DNA of 64,000 nucleotides from Xylocopa sonorina (GCF_050948175.1 NC_135202.1:5146001-5210000), one strand, 5' to 3'; numbered from the stretch's first letter, positions 13,501 through 26,300 are shown. Notes: generated by a model not told the origin, from the sequence alone. Made by a program: numbers and translations.

Positions 13501-15810
13501 AATATCGATTGTTACGCAGCGGCTTTATTCGAAGTAATGTGCAATCGTTTACTGAGAATATTTAGTAATTGGTGGAACGTTTAATAAAAATTGTTGTATT
13601 TCGCGCATTAACGGACGAAGCACATTTTATTCCACGTTTCATTTGAAAAAGAGTATAATGACCGGCTAATTTAATTAAACGATGTGGTTTGAATTTCGTT
13701 CTGTCGATAACACGTGGTCCAATCGCAATTCAACTTTTTTTATTAGCAATTTATAAGTACAGCTTCATTAAAGTTGTGTAAAGAAAGAAATATACTTTTT
13801 GCTAAAGCAAGTTGCTAAAAGATGTATAAAAAAAGCTTGAGTTCGTTGCAAGTTCTAAAAAGTCCAAATTGTAGACACATTACACTGTAAATTATTCTAA
13901 AAAATAAAAGATATATACTACAGCGTAAATATATATAATTCGTAACACAAATGAGGAAGATTAAGATTTATAGTTTATTTAAAAAAAATAAATTAAGTCG
14001 CCCATCTTGGAAGTATTATGTGTCAGCCGCATGCAAACTCAGGCCACATTATTATTGATCTCTACCACTGAATTATAGCGTACATTATAAACTAGATTGG
14101 CTGAAAGTCGTAAGTAGATCACGAGCACTAATTTAATACAATCTCGATCATGAAGGATAAAGCAGGGAATATTTCATTCTCTCAGTCGGTCTTGCGGAAT
14201 TAAAATGGAGGAACGTATCGGAAGCGCGCTAAATTGTGTATTACTTAATAAAAAGTTAAAACTTTCCACCGTGGCTGCCTCGCGAATCTCCTGCGAATAT
14301 AAACACGCCAACACTTTGCTAACAAGCCAATTTTACTTTATCGAAGCTTCTAATCTGAGAAATTATTCACGTACAAACTTCGATCCTAATTACTCGCGGC
14401 AGCGATATATTTGCCCCGATACCAAGTGGAGGAGCTCAGTTTTCTATCAAACCCGAGATCCAGCGGGGTTCGACTTCGATAATTCGCCGAATATTTCATC
14501 TTCGCCGGGTGAAGTATTCAGAAACGCGGGGAATTAAAATATTTCACAAAGAACCGTACTTTTGGCAGCGCGCGCGAGGCGATACGAAGGGGTGCGAAAG
14601 GGGTGAAATGGAATGCTTGACGAAATCGACGCCGAGCCATCGATTCGGTTGATTCGACGGCGGCGTTAGAGCGAAATGAAAGTTCGCGCGACGAATTGGG
14701 TCAAGGAATTTTCGCTGGTGCTCGATAACTTCGTTACAACATTTTTGCTGGCTGTCAGTTTCTTAACTACGGCCATAATTAACCGCAACAACGGCGGGAC
14801 GTTAATGTACGACTGTCGAATAAATTCTGTCCCGGCCACGCTCAAAGAACATCGACCCACATTCGACGTCGAAAGTTTCGCCCGTTTTAATAATTCACCC
14901 TGTCGCGAGCGTTATATGCAACGCGAAATAATGCTTATACGTGGAACGCGGTGGATCTGTGCGCGTGCACACACAGAGTAAAAGGTTACGACGAGCGCAC
15001 GCACACTTGCGTAGTTTATACGACACTGTTTAAAAGTATTCGGATACTTGCTGGCTTTTTATCATTTATTTTGAGGCGCACGCTCGCCTCGCGCGACTAT
15101 TACGCTGGTTTATTATTCGGAACGTTATTATCGCGCTTACACGTTATGTGTCTGATACATATTTATTGTGTCGCTATACGTACGTTACATTTTATGAATA
15201 AAATAAATTGCTTTCTTTGATAACAATTAATGAAAGAAGCGTGTTCGAAGCCAATTAACGATTGAACGCAATATTTATTAATTTCTCTGTCTATGGTTTT
15301 TGCATTTTGTAAAATAAATTGCTTTTACTTCTTACTCTTCATTTTTTAAGTCAAATAAGGTTTGAAACAAAACCCTTGAGTATATAAAATAAGAAGTTTT
15401 ATACGAGTCTCTCACGTGTAGAGGGCTAAAAGGCGTACTTTCAAGTACGTATTTGGAAATCCTTTTCGGACTAAAGTAAATATGTGTCTAAAGTAAATTT
15501 CCTAGAATTTTCAAATATAATAACCATGTATAAATTGAATGAAACAAATATTGAAAATCAATGTTAATGCAGCCATTTCTTTATAACGTGACTTGGCGCC
15601 CTAAAGGTTATTTAATTTAACAGAAACCAGGAAACCAGTCAATCTTTAAAGTACTATTCAATCATGACAGATTTTTTTTTATACTTGTTTCTCGATTTCC
15701 TAAGCAAATATTCGGATGCTTGTGAAAAATAACGCGTACAGATATTATTTACCTATTTTTCCTTGCACTGCGCACAGCCACGAGAGAAGTACCAGATAGT
15801 CGCGAATCAT
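1350..15810 (-). CDS. Acid sphingomyelinase-like phosphodiesterase (SMPDL3 type), spliced, 3' part outside window
   Basis: Secreted, zinc-dependent calcineurin-like phosphodiesterase family; relatives cleave phosphodiester or nucleotide phosphate bonds in lysosomes or outside the cell. Five coding exons (15753-15810, 12640-12708, 11673-11829, 2993-3198, 1350-1546) join in phases 1, 1, 2, 1, 0 without a stop, giving residues 1-229. Residues 1-17 form a signal peptide. The phosphodiesterase domain starts at once (YFWHITDIHYD, 21-31), so the saposin B domain of true SMPD1 is absent. Metal ligands visible are Asp27, His29 and Asp96 (WTGD, 93-96). The CDSP block is at 66-69, the VFPALG block at 129-134, the W-x-x-WLP helix at 149-154, AGYYTI at 164-169 and the strand IIFLNTNL at 178-185. 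Asn115 and Asn141 lie in glycosylation sequons. Oddity: the GNH(D/E) block reads GHDD at 134-137. The distal His block and C-terminus must lie left of base 1. Family assignment is secure; the exact orthologue and substrate are not. Confidence 0.93.
1547..2992 (-). other. Intron 4 of the phosphodiesterase gene, with microsatellites
   Basis: Bounded by gtaagt and cag. It contains a short (AT)n run at about 1600-1613 and a (GA)n run at about 1732-1746. No additional exon or mobile element recognised. Confidence 0.8.
2993..3198 (-). CDS. Coding exon 4: GD motif and altered GNHD block
   Basis: 206 bases, entry phase 2 and exit phase 1. The acceptor is ctacttgttgcag and the donor is ACCG|gtaagt. 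It encodes residues 95-163. Asp96 completes the WTGD metal site. A helix with a glycosylation sequon (Asn115) leads to the core strand FVFPALG, followed by HDD where the family normally has NH(D/E). The family helix LWQQWLPQEALDTFK follows at 148-162. The strong match in all flanking blocks shows the frame is right, so the GHDD reading is not a frame artefact. Confidence 0.93.
8127..8153. repeat. GC-rich inverted repeat (8-bp arms)
   Basis: Arms CACCACCC (8127-8134) and GGGTGGTG (8146-8153) are separated by 11 bases, in AT-rich surroundings inside intron 3. A hairpin is possible; function unknown. Confidence 0.6.
11170..11550. repeat. Two-copy tandem duplication, period 192 bp
   Basis: Copy 1 starts at 11170 (cagaatcagaaattgagttt) and copy 2 at 11362 (cagaatcagaaattgaattt). 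They are clearly alignable along the full unit with scattered substitutions, and an A-run follows copy 2. 192 is a multiple of three, so a minus-strand open frame runs through both copies with similar peptides (FKFQRxKVYDV in each). I see no start, splice or family evidence that it is coding. Confidence 0.9.
11673..11829 (-). CDS. Coding exon 3: CDSP block and WTG
   Basis: 157 bases, entry phase 1 and exit phase 2. The acceptor is gttggtttcag and the donor is ACAGG|gtaagt. It encodes residues 43-95. Landmarks are CWN (44-46), PGEFGDYGCDSPW (58-70), an amphipathic helix after it, and the strand EFVLWTG (89-95). Cys44 and Cys66 probably form the first family disulfide. The exon is markedly GC-richer than the flanking introns. 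Confidence 0.93.
11830..12639 (-). other. Intron 2 of the phosphodiesterase gene
   Basis: 810 bases between donor gtaagc and acceptor ttggtttcag. Contains only an A-rich run near 12545-12600 (a pyrimidine tract on the minus strand). Nothing else recognised. Confidence 0.85.
12640..12708 (-). CDS. Coding exon 2: first metal-binding motif DIH
   Basis: 69 bases, entry phase 1 and exit phase 1. The acceptor has a pyrimidine-rich tract ending ctgttcgcag and the donor reads ATAG|gtaagc. It encodes YFWHITDIHYDPKYSTNRNP and two more residues (21-42). DIH supplies the first Asp and His metal ligands of the calcineurin-like fold, and HITDIHYDPKY is a hallmark of the acid sphingomyelinase family. Confidence 0.93.
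   Translation of the reverse strand, partial: GISGTSPTSTTTRSIRRTETQR
12709..15752 (-). other. Intron after the signal-peptide exon (3.0 kb)
   Basis: Runs between donor gtaaat at 15752 and the acceptor at 12709. AT-rich in the centre (13.5-14.2 kb). No coding exon is required because the phases join. Open frames at 14.2-15.2 kb on the plus strand look like chance. Confidence 0.8.
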
Positions 15811-15826
15811 CTTTCCAGATTTGGAT
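15753..15826 (-). CDS. Coding exon 1: signal peptide exon with 16 bases of 5'UTR
   Basis: Start codon at 15808-15810, coding to 15753 (19 codons plus one base), encoding MIRDYLVLLSWLCAVQGKI. This has a charged start, a hydrophobic core and a small-residue cleavage region, as in a secretory signal peptide. The donor reads ATAG|gtaaat. The leftover G joins GG of the next exon to make Gly20, which confirms the splice. Upstream of the ATG a good acceptor (tttttatgtttgcag) at 15827-15829 precedes 16 untranslated bases, so an untranslated exon must lie further right. Confidence 0.85.
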
Positions 15827-18800
15827 CTGCAAACATAAAAATCAGTCGATTAAGAAATCGTGCGACCTGACGGTCGAAACGAGGGTAAAAATAATCTCGT
15901 TGCCAATCGCGAAATTGATATCGTTTCACGGGGAAAGTTGGCGGTTCGATCTGGTGTCTTATGAAATTTCATGAATCCATCGGGGCAGATTGTTCGGTGA
16001 CTGGGAAGACCGTCAGCAACGGCAGCTCCCGATTTTAATTTGGAATTTAATTTCGAAGGGGTTGTCGACAACGATGCGTCTTGCAAAAGTGCCGCGGCGG
16101 GGAAACATGCATCATAAAACACTTTACAAGGCTCTTCCGGCAGCAACGAGAGACCTCGTAAAAACGTCGACAAACCAATAACCGCCGCTCGTGGATCTTT
16201 TGATGGCATAACAAAGAGCTGACGGAATGCTTGAAGCGCATAAATACGCAACGCTCGGGATGACGGGTGTCGATCGCGAGGGTGAACGGACTTTTTCAGG
16301 TGAACGAATAATGGACCACCCCCTCTGACAAGACAGTAAGCTTGGTAAGCTTCGTCTCGAAAGTAATATGATCTATTTCATTTTTATTCAAATACCCACA
16401 CACGAAATATATTTTAACACACTTTGCGTTACAGAGAATAGTATATGATTATAGGTAGCTTCATAGAAGTTTGACTGCCATACTTAAAAAGTGCTTGGTA
16501 TAACTCTGCTTATGTTGAAACTTGCGTAGCAAAGAGGAAAATGAAATTAATAAAATTATTGTGTACCTAATTTAATTTAAGAACTGGAGCACAATTTTGT
16601 GATAATTAAATACAAATTGTGCGATAAAAATCGCGATTGATTATGCTCGATATCACGTGCCACTGAAACAATTCCACAGCGTTCTTGGTACAAGTTATTA
16701 TCGCGAAGTGGCGTTAATTATTTAACGAATGCAACAACACTTAGGACAGTAGTTTCGTGCTGATAATTCGTCAATATTTAACGTTCGAACGAACACTTGA
16801 ACTGTAGAAAATATTATGCTAACTGTAGAAGTATTATTCTTCCACGAGGGCGGTTTCCGGCAGGGCGAGTGTAACGAAGCCTTCGAGCGTTCGTGACCGC
16901 GTGCAGCCCTTTTATTTCAAATTTTCACCCTCCATGGATTCCAGCGTTAAAACCAAGATAATCGACCGCGATCATCTGCGTTCACCTACCCTGACTCGCT
17001 ATAACTTCTAGTTAATAAACTCGATCTAACTCTTTACAGGCTAGCCTTCACGTGCTCTTCAACTCATGTAGCGCGTTCGAAATGCAAATGTTAACTAAAT
17101 GTGTCCATTCGACGGGTTACGACGTATCGAAGAAACCTTTGACCTTTTTGTGGTAAATTATTAGCTTTGCTAAGACAAAGTCGCTCGCAAAAATGTTTTA
17201 TCATTAGATGAAAACCTCGAAAAGTATATAAAATGCGAGAAGACTAAAATAAAAGATATAATTTGACAAATAAGAGTAAAATCTAATAAATCTAAAATAA
17301 AATAATATTGTACAGTGATATAACCAAATGAAAGTGCAAGAGCCAAATTACATATCAGCACCGGTTAAACGTGTGACCTACTTAAAGAACATTTATAAAC
17401 GCTGTGTCAGTTCCGCTGAAAATGAAATTGTAGTCAATTAAGAAAAACCTGTTTTCGCTTATCTCTCGTTTAAGTAGGTTGATCCAAGTTACTCATGAAA
17501 TTAACTCATTAACTCCTGGTCACGAAGTGTCACATAAATTTCTGGGTGCACATGTCGACAGGACCTGATAAGGGATGGCGATGTTATAAAATTTCAAGAT
17601 TTAAAAAATCCCTTATATATCTATACAATATTTTTCTCGCTCGATTTTTAATAATAATTTGATATATATAGGTCATAAAAAAATGTATAACAACCATACG
17701 GATGGTAACGTAATTGGTCGTCAGTAATTTTATAAAAACATGGAGAATAATCAAATTTCACGGATAATATATGTAAAATTTAATTTGGACGTCGAAAATT
17801 CTGCGAACGTCGTTACGATATATTTTCCTGCGTTGGGAGCATATCGTAAATCATAATTATCTATTAAAATTGGTATCGAGATACCAGTTCGATGCTGATC
17901 TACATAATTATATTTAAATGAATGATTTCGATGGAAAAAATTTCCAACAGATGCACATAAAGTATCGATGCTTCCTCGTTCATGAGAGCAATAAGTAATA
18001 AGGAATTTATATTCGAAAGAATCTCTACATTAATCTCAACCCCTTGAGCATGGATGATTCCAAGTAATCGCTACTAAATAAATTCGATTCACATTTACGC
18101 TCAACTCATAACAACAACAAAAACCACGAACAAAGTATTCAAGGATATCGTCCCTAAAACAACGCCAGCAAAATGAAACTACGCTCGCTCGATTTCCCAC
18201 TTGTCGAGTATTTCAAAAGCAAATTAACTTCTTTAACTTAATTATTCTATCCGTCGATACCCAGCAAACGTCCTCCGAGCCGTAACGAAAATCGGCGGCA
18301 AACAGCGACGCGGAACAGTTGCTCGCGAAACTCCATTCATCCCCCTCGACTCGCTCGCAGAGACAGTCGAGGAACAGCGATCTCGTAATTGTCTCGAACG
18401 ACGTATTTACACGCGTTTCTCTTTGGGAAACTCGAAAGTAAACTCGACGAGCACGCGTGTACCACGGAATCGAGTACACCCCCGGAACGTTTAATTGCCA
18501 TCAGCTGGGTCTGCAGGGTAACTTTCGCGGGGCATAAAACACGTAACGGTATTGGATTCGTGGGGGTTGTTCCTGGCGCGCGCTGAACAAGGCGGACTCG
18601 TCCAGGCTCCGTTGCTTTTTCGACGGCTGCTGCCTTTCAGAGATGGTATCGCGGGGTCACATCGACGCTGGTCGAGCGCCGGAAACGAGAAACGACGGGC
18701 CAGATTCGATCGTGCCCCTGGGAGCGTCATTATACCGGCTTCGTGACTATCTCTACTCGTGTAACCGCGGTGCATTAAGCAATAGCCCCGATACGAAGCA

Positions 18801-20999
18801 CGCATCGCGAGCAATTAATACACGGCTCGTTCGCTCGCCCTCGCGTTCATTTTTTTCACCCTCCCCGCCCCTGGGCCCATCAGGCTGGTGTAATTCGTTT
18901 TTTGCGTGAACTCTGTGTATCCCAACGTGGCCGCTATGATTGGATTCGAATTTTACGGAGGCGTAGATTTTCGTTCGAGTTAGAGGAGGTCACGAAGGTG
19001 CTGGAGTAATGGCGCTTTGAGGGCGCTTGAAGGTATTTTTGTGAGAAAGCTTTTGCGCGTGTATCGTGTAAGCGAAAATTTGTTAAATATTATATTAACG
19101 TAAATATTGGATGAATGTTGCTTTTTATGAGATGTATATTTGTTCTGAATTTCTACTCTGCGTACGGAAATGAACATGGAATTCTGTTGAATTGGGAAAA
19201 TTTCTATGCTCGTGTTTGGGTCGGAGTATTTGTTATTTAGATGCGAAGTGTTCCCGTGGTATTCATATTTGAAGTGTTAACTGACATTTGCTAGACGATG
19301 GCACTGTTGGGAGACTAGGATCTTCCGAAATTCCATCGCTCTGCCAATTTGCGTCGACGAACAAGGAGAATGGTACTACTCAATTTGCAACGTCTTTTTT
19401 CTTAGCAGCTACAGATTGGAGCACGCTGTAACATTAATGGAGTAACTGAACTAACAGTTCAGTCGATTTAATCCGCGATTCAATACAAGTTCCACCTTAG
19501 AATGTAATAAAGTTTAGTGTGTTACAAATCGAGTATAGAATTTAATTCTCAAGATAAACTCGGCTGATCCTTTGAGACATTAAGAGGACGCCATCTTGTG
19601 TAACAAGCAGTGGCGTCGTGTGAAGTATTCGTTGTGTCCAAACGATATTATTTTATAATATAAAATATAATGAATAATAAAAATTGTCGAAGTAATGCAT
19701 AACATTAAATCTTGGACTGTATAAAATTGTGACATAGATAGAACATTTATATTTATGACACGTTGCGCACACGCAATGTATAATTTACGTTTTTACTGGG
19801 TTATGGTGTATTTCTGGCATTTTTCCTTGACGGTTATTAAACAACGGCGTTGGCAATCAATAATCTAGTAGCCTGATTAACTCATTTAGTACTTTGCAGG
19901 CAATATCCCAGCCAATATTCTGCACCTCGTGACTGGCTTTTTATGAACTTTTAAAGCATAAAAAAACTTCTCTCCTTCCTTCTATCTTCTACACATTTAT
20001 TGTAATCTTTATGTGAGTGTACGGCTGTATTTCCATTTTCTTCAGATCTTTATGCTAGAACGATAAGTAATCAAAGATCAGGTGCTGAAACAGTGGCACG
20101 TAACGAGTACTCCAAGTAGATGCACAGGTAGATGTAAAACATTATTGCATACGACGGAGTTAGATACATATTTAACGATGATTACTTTTTAAAATAATGG
20201 GTCCCAGATTTTGCGGTATAATTTTATATAATTTCGCGTAGAATTACTAAGGAAATTATATGTAGAACTAGCTGCTCTTATCGACGAAAGTGAAAGAACA
20301 CAATTATTGAAGAAATTGCTCTTTTTGGTATATACAAATTAATTTTTATTAAAACAGGTAAAATCATATCTTTCTCGTACTTTAAATAATATTCAGTTGT
20401 ACGTGTACGTGGATACACATTTGATAGCCTGATATTTGTACAATATTGACTGAATAATATTGGTTGAAACTGTATTGACCGAAATAGTATTTACTAAATG
20501 CTGTACTAGGCATTTAGTTACATATAAACTAAACTATACAAATATAAATAATTATGTAGAAACTAAACATGGCAAAATACATATTTTAGTATATTATAAT
20601 ATTTTAATGTTACCTAGATTAATATGTTCGATAGTTATTTAATTTACACGAGGACTGAGTTAAACGATGCAATTTTCAGTAAAATATCCGATGATTAGTT
20701 AAATATTACCTTATAGCAGTATAAATGTAGGTTTAATTTGTAAAAAATTTATAAAAAATGATGTATACTACGGCAGTAGATTGCAAAGAGCATAAATTTA
20801 TAATAAGAATATAAAAATTAATAAACGATAGGCTGCTATAGTATGAAAATTGATTTTATCAACTGGTGATCTTCTGGAAAGTGGAGAGTTGACGTTAGTG
20901 GGGCTGGGTGTATAAAAGCAGTGCGAGGCTGTTGAGGGCCTTTTGGCTGTTTGGACACCGGGGTGAGAAGATCAGGGTGTGGATAGGGTGTGTCGCTGC
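15827..20999. other. Non-coding, AT-rich; probably leader intron of the phosphodiesterase gene
   Basis: No supported exon on either strand. A GC-richer patch at 18.2-18.9 kb has short overlapping open frames on both strands, as expected from composition alone. If the leader exon lies to the right, this is intronic. Confidence 0.5.
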
Positions 21000-21024
21000 T
21001 GGTGGCTACCTGTGGATGAGCCAA

Positions 21025-21128
21025 GGACACTTGTGGATGATTGTGGACACTTGTGGATGATTATGGACACTTGTGGATAATTGTAGACGGTGGTGGACAC
21101 TGGTGGACCATGGTGGACAACAGTAGAC
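21025..21128. repeat. Minisatellite, 20-bp unit
   Basis: The unit ggacacttgtggatgattgt begins at 21025, 21045 and 21065 with few changes. It then decays into related GTGGAC-containing units (gacggtggtggacactggtg and similar) up to about 21128. Confidence 0.85.
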
Positions 21129-21173
21129 GGTGATGACAACGACTTTTGCCTGCCGATTGGTAAGTAAACAAGA

Positions 21174-21471
21174 GATGGGTCCCTGCGTAGTCACCTCCCC
21201 GTTGGTGGACCTGGGCCCTTGGTAACGTTTTCCAAAGACCGATCTTTCGAAAACGATATCAAGCTAAGGACTACGTGCGTAGATTTAAGTCATTTGCAAT
21301 TCAGTCGAAACTTTCCAAATCCTTTTCAGGACTTTGAAACTTTCTATTGAAGTGCAAATTGTATAATTAGTTAAGCTAGCGTTTAAGTTAAGTTAAGTTT
21401 AGGTTCTCGCCGCTGGATCGCCGAGGAATGCGTGTGTCTTTAGTTTCAAATACTTTTACGTATTATATGTA
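21174..21471 (+). repeat. Dispersed repeat copy 1 (about 245-300 bp)
   Basis: Starts gatgggtccctgcgtagtca and ends near ctcgccgctggatcg (21420), with weaker similarity continuing to about 21471. It matches the sequence at 22506 in the same orientation, with shared blocks such as ggacctgggcccttggtaac and aaaacgatatcaagctaagg. Probably a fragment of an interspersed element; class not recognised. Confidence 0.85.
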
Positions 21472-22505
21472 ATTCACTCATTCCTTCTTTCTCCTATTAA
21501 CTTATGTAATAAAATTGTAAAGGAATACATTTTCTCATCCAAAATAAGAAACAGCAATTTCTATAATCGCGTTTAATCAGTACCGACAAACATGCGTTAC
21601 ATACACTCCCTTGAGCATTCTAAGTTTCTCTACGTGAAATCCGTTCGAGCAGTTTTCTTTTTCTCTATTCGCTCGAGATTTCGTCTTCTATCGTCACGCA
21701 GCGAGGCAGTCGATACTCAATCAAACTGATGTGGTTTTCGGTGCCCATTGAGATCTCGCAGCCTTGGTCGATTGGAACGCCTGTTGGGTACTCGATCAGG
21801 GTGTAGGCTTAGCACAGTGGACACGCTCGTGGTGGAGTCGCGCCCTATAGCTCCTAACCCGATGCGCTGGGGTCTTCGAGCCTGCTGTAAGGCGGATTCG
21901 GATGGTCTATACGGTTCGCCTTCATCCACGAGCAATGCGTCCTAATGCTAAGCCTCGCTGAGGTCTCGATGGTACCCGCATTCACCATTGGGGAGAGCGT
22001 GGTATCAGCTGTTTCGACGTAAGACGTGGCATAACTTGCTCGCGATTCGCGTCGGATATGGTTCGTCTAGTGACTAGTGTCGAACCATCGGGTTAGAATG
22101 CTCTCGCGAGAATCTGACGCAGGTTTATTTGGTACTTGTTCGTTTTGGTCGCGTCGCGAATTTCATCTTGCTTCAAATTAGTTTCTTTTCTTAACTTTAG
22201 TTTAATTTAATTTCGTTTCCATTCTTGCTTAGAGTAATTACCTTAAATATCGCACTGTAGAACACTTTAATTATTCGAAACTGTCAGCAGATTCACTTTA
22301 CAAATTTCACTTTGGGTAACACATTGGCATTCCTCTTCATCCCTTTCGCAAAAGTGCATAGTATAATCTCTAGAATCTATGTTAGATTTTGGAGAATGTA
22401 TTATGGATTCTGGTTGTTTGAAATTTGCAAGTAGTTCTGGCAAGGTACCTTCTGTGCCGAGAACACATGGATGTAATGGAGGGTGGATGGGATTAGGGTT
22501 CTAGG
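21472..22505. other. Unique DNA between the two dispersed repeats
   Basis: Contains a GC-richer core at about 21710-22130. No reverse transcriptase, integrase or transposase motif seen in its short open frames on either strand. Confidence 0.4.
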
Positions 22506-22786
22506 GATGGGTCCCTGCGTAGTCACCTCCACGGGGTGGACCTGGGCCCTTGGTAACGTTTTCGAGTACAATCTCTCGAAAACGATATCAAGCTAAGGAC
22601 TACGCACGTAGATTTTGTTTGCAATTCGATAGAAATTTTCCAAGTCCTTTTCAAGACTTTGAAACTTTCAATTGAATTGCAAATTGCATAATTAGTTAAG
22701 CTATAGTTCAAGTCAAGTTAAGTTTAGAAATTCGCCGTTGGATCGTTGCTATATACATATAAATACTTTTGCATATTACCTTGTAT
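22506..22786 (+). repeat. Dispersed repeat copy 2 (about 240-280 bp)
   Basis: Second copy of the repeat at 21174, offset 1332 bases, ending near ttcgccgttggatcg (22745) with weaker similarity to about 22786. The pair flanks about 1.05-1.1 kb of unique DNA. It could be two terminal repeats of a degraded element or two independent insertions. No protein-coding remnant is visible between them. Confidence 0.85.
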
Positions 22787-23276
22787 TGGAATTTTGAAAA
22801 AGAATGAGAAATCCTTTATTTAATCATCATCTGGTTCGTCTATAGGGTATATAACATTGTAGTCATTAGCGCTTTGACTTTTTTCGTTTAACGAGACAGT
22901 ATCTCATGAAGTATTCGCTAGCTCTAATACTTTCGAAGTTAATTTAGCGAGTGCTCTTATTTGGCACTGATCGATATTTATTTGTAAATGGATTTGATGC
23001 AATTAACAGCATGGTAATGTCTGCGCGCCATAGCGCGCCCGATGAAAAGAAATTAATGGCCAAACGGAAATACGTGCATTAGTACGAACGTAGCAGCGAT
23101 AAATACGCAATCTGGCAAAATTTCGAACATTTTCCCGCGGTCCATGCGTCTCGATGACGCGCGATTTGCAACGGACGTACGCATCGCGCATACCCACGCG
23201 TAATTTGCCAGAGTAATCGAGCAGAATTGAAAAATGGCGGCTCGTTCAAGTGGCCAACCGATCGGTAGTTGGATTT

Positions 23277-23305
23277 TCTCTCTCTCTCTCTCTCTCTTTT
23301 TTTTT
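23277..23305. repeat. (TC)n microsatellite plus T run
   Basis: About eleven TC dinucleotides followed by a run of T. Confidence 0.9.
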
Positions 23306-26300
23306 GTTTAATCTCGCTCGTGGTATGATTTGATTGAGCTATTTGATTGACGAAATGGATTTTCCTACGATAGGACATGAATGGCAAAACGTATCACGCG
23401 GAGTGAATGATGGAGAAATTGAGTAAGATTGAAATGTAGCTTTTATTTTTTTGTTTTAAGTGAGTTTTCATCGATAGTTCATTTCGCTGGGGAAGAGATA
23501 CGCGGTTCGAAGATTAATGAAAGTGTAATCGAATCGCGTGAAATTATTACGGAGCGTTTTAGGGATGAATAGTTTTGTAGCTCGTTGCTGGTTTTGTTCG
23601 AATAACCAGAAGTTTCTTGATTGTAGATATAAATTTTTAAGGAAGTTATTAATAATATTCGAAGTCCGAAATAAATGCTGGATATTAATTATGCAAGGAT
23701 GGACGCTGCTGATAAATTGAAAAAATTTCAGCCCCTTGCGTTATTTATTGGCAGGCACGGAAAGCGCATGCTGTATTATTTGCGTAGAAGGGCGAACGTG
23801 AAATATTGAATAAAGCGAGAAATAAATTTCGCCCGTAAAATATTATATGGTTAAGCAAAATCAGATCTCGTTTCATGTACAAATATTACCTAATGAAGCT
23901 CGAACGTGCTCAAAATTGTATCAAAATTACAAGGTACATCGAAGTTTGAAATAAATTACCGGGTAAACGGTGTTAAAATATGGCTCATCATGATATTATC
24001 GGTAATGTAATCATTTTCAGCCTATTTACACAAATTCATATTTCTGCGATATAATTAATATCTCTTAAGATTAAACATTGATACTTTAATTGAACAACTA
24101 CTTGTGGCCTTGAGTTATTAATTTGATAGCTGAGAATTTTCACACAAAGTTATTAGTTCGTTGACTCACAATCTGTTCGATCCATATAGTAGATCATCGC
24201 TTATAATGGATGTACGATTTTATGTACGCAATCCATCTTCCACATCGCTGTACAGTTTCAATCACAGCATCCACGTTCTACTTTGGTTATTTCATATATA
24301 TATGTATCGTGTGAATAATTCTACGCTTAAATTTCCAATAAATGCATGAATATCCGTAGTCTGGATACGAGGGCAAAGAAAAACTAATCGACGATAGCAG
24401 AAGCACGGATTAAGCCCCGATATACGACATCTGGGCAAGATTAAATAGAAAATTAAGACCAGTTAACTTGCGAAGTTTAATATAAAGAGGCTTTTTTTCA
24501 CGTTGGAAGCGAGCTGGGTAATATTAGACTTTTGTCAGTGATGTAGGGCGTAAAGGCTTTTATCGTCTACATCCCGGATACAGGGTGCAGCAATGAAAGT
24601 GTATAGCAGTTACATACATGTCGACGCGCGGGCGTAAAGGGTTAAGAGCTATCATAAACGGTTTCCGTTATTAAATCCTCCATCGAATTTACAGTTTCGC
24701 AATTTGTCGTATTAAACATTTCACCGTGCGCTGTGGCCGGTTCCTACTTTAAACGCGTGTCGAGAACGTCAAATGAAACTGAATGTAGATTACGATATAA
24801 TTAGAGATAAAATAGAGCAACAAATATCTCAATTTACGTTTACTTTCTCGAACAGAAAGGAAAATAGAGATCAGTTGTTAATACATTTCGAAAGCAACAT
24901 TTCTGAACATCGTGGTTCGTGGAGAAAATTGAAACGTTAAGTGATAGCTCTTCGTGATAGCTAGTGAAAACGGTCAGTCTATGGTCAGACAGTGGGTTGC
25001 GTAGTGAACTTGCTCGCAATTTTTGAGAAACTGAAGAAGAAGCTATTCGCGTTGATACTAGCGGTCGAAGTATAGAGATTTATTTAGTTTGGAATATCCA
25101 AGTTCCATCTTTTGATTAAAATTCTTAGGTTGATTAAAAATTTCCGTTCAAGATTCTTCGGTTAATTAAGAATTTCCTTCGGAATCCTTAAGTCGCATCT
25201 ACATTCACCCACCGCGAACGCACCAAGTTTTCTTTCTCGCGGATACGGAAGTTTCTTGTTTAGTATCACGAGGTTTAATAAAAACGATACCGGTTAGGGG
25301 TGGCTTTAAGAGCCGCTTGGACAATCCCGTGGATACCAGCTGAACATAAATAATTTAATTGGAGCATCAATATTCAGCAGCGGGAAAAAGCGAAAGCGCG
25401 GGCCAGATATAAAGCGGAACTGTCATTCAATCGATATTTTCGTGGTCCCGGTTTCTCAGATTCTAGAGCTTCATTACCGTTTCCGGGTCACCTGCAACGT
25501 GGTCCTCGTCGTGCATGAATATTTAGATGCACTAGTAAATAATTACATTTTCGGTAATTACAAACTTGACGTTCTCAAGTAACATCTCGCTTTATTAAAT
25601 TACCATAATAAAACATCATTTCACAGAAGACATTGTAATATTGTATTTCTTCAAGATAGAATCACTTCCTTTGGAATAATTACTATCTTATATTTACCCA
25701 TTTTTTAGGAATTTATTATAATAAGAGACTGACAAGGAAATTATTCAATTATGATTTTACTAATATTATAAAATTGATTAAATATTCGATCAGCCACTGT
25801 AGAAATGAATAATTTTATAATTAACCCTTCGAAGCATCCAATAACACTTTCTTTCAAAAATTTTCACCAGCTGTTCTTTCTTCCTTGGGTCCGCGAAAGG
25901 GAACCATAGTGGCCGGTCTGCGGAATGATTTCCTCTGGGCTTCAACAGCGCAGCTGATAACTTCCTTTGAGATACTCATTCTTTGCATCCATTGCCTCAG
26001 TCGCGCGATTTTAAACCCCTGCAGTCACTCGATCATGTCGCTGGATAAAAGCTGCGACTGGATACGAGCGACTGCATCCATATCGCATTGAATTCCTTTA
26101 ACAAGCACTATAATTTCAGCCATATACTATATCCATTAATGCTAACATTTCTTCAGGTGAATTATTTATCGAAGATCAGGATAGACTCTTTTCCACTATG
26201 TGTATTTAAATAATTATGACGTGATAATGTAATACATTGTTGCCAACGTTAAAATTTAATACGAATAATATTGAAGATCGGTATAAATATTATTTAAAGT

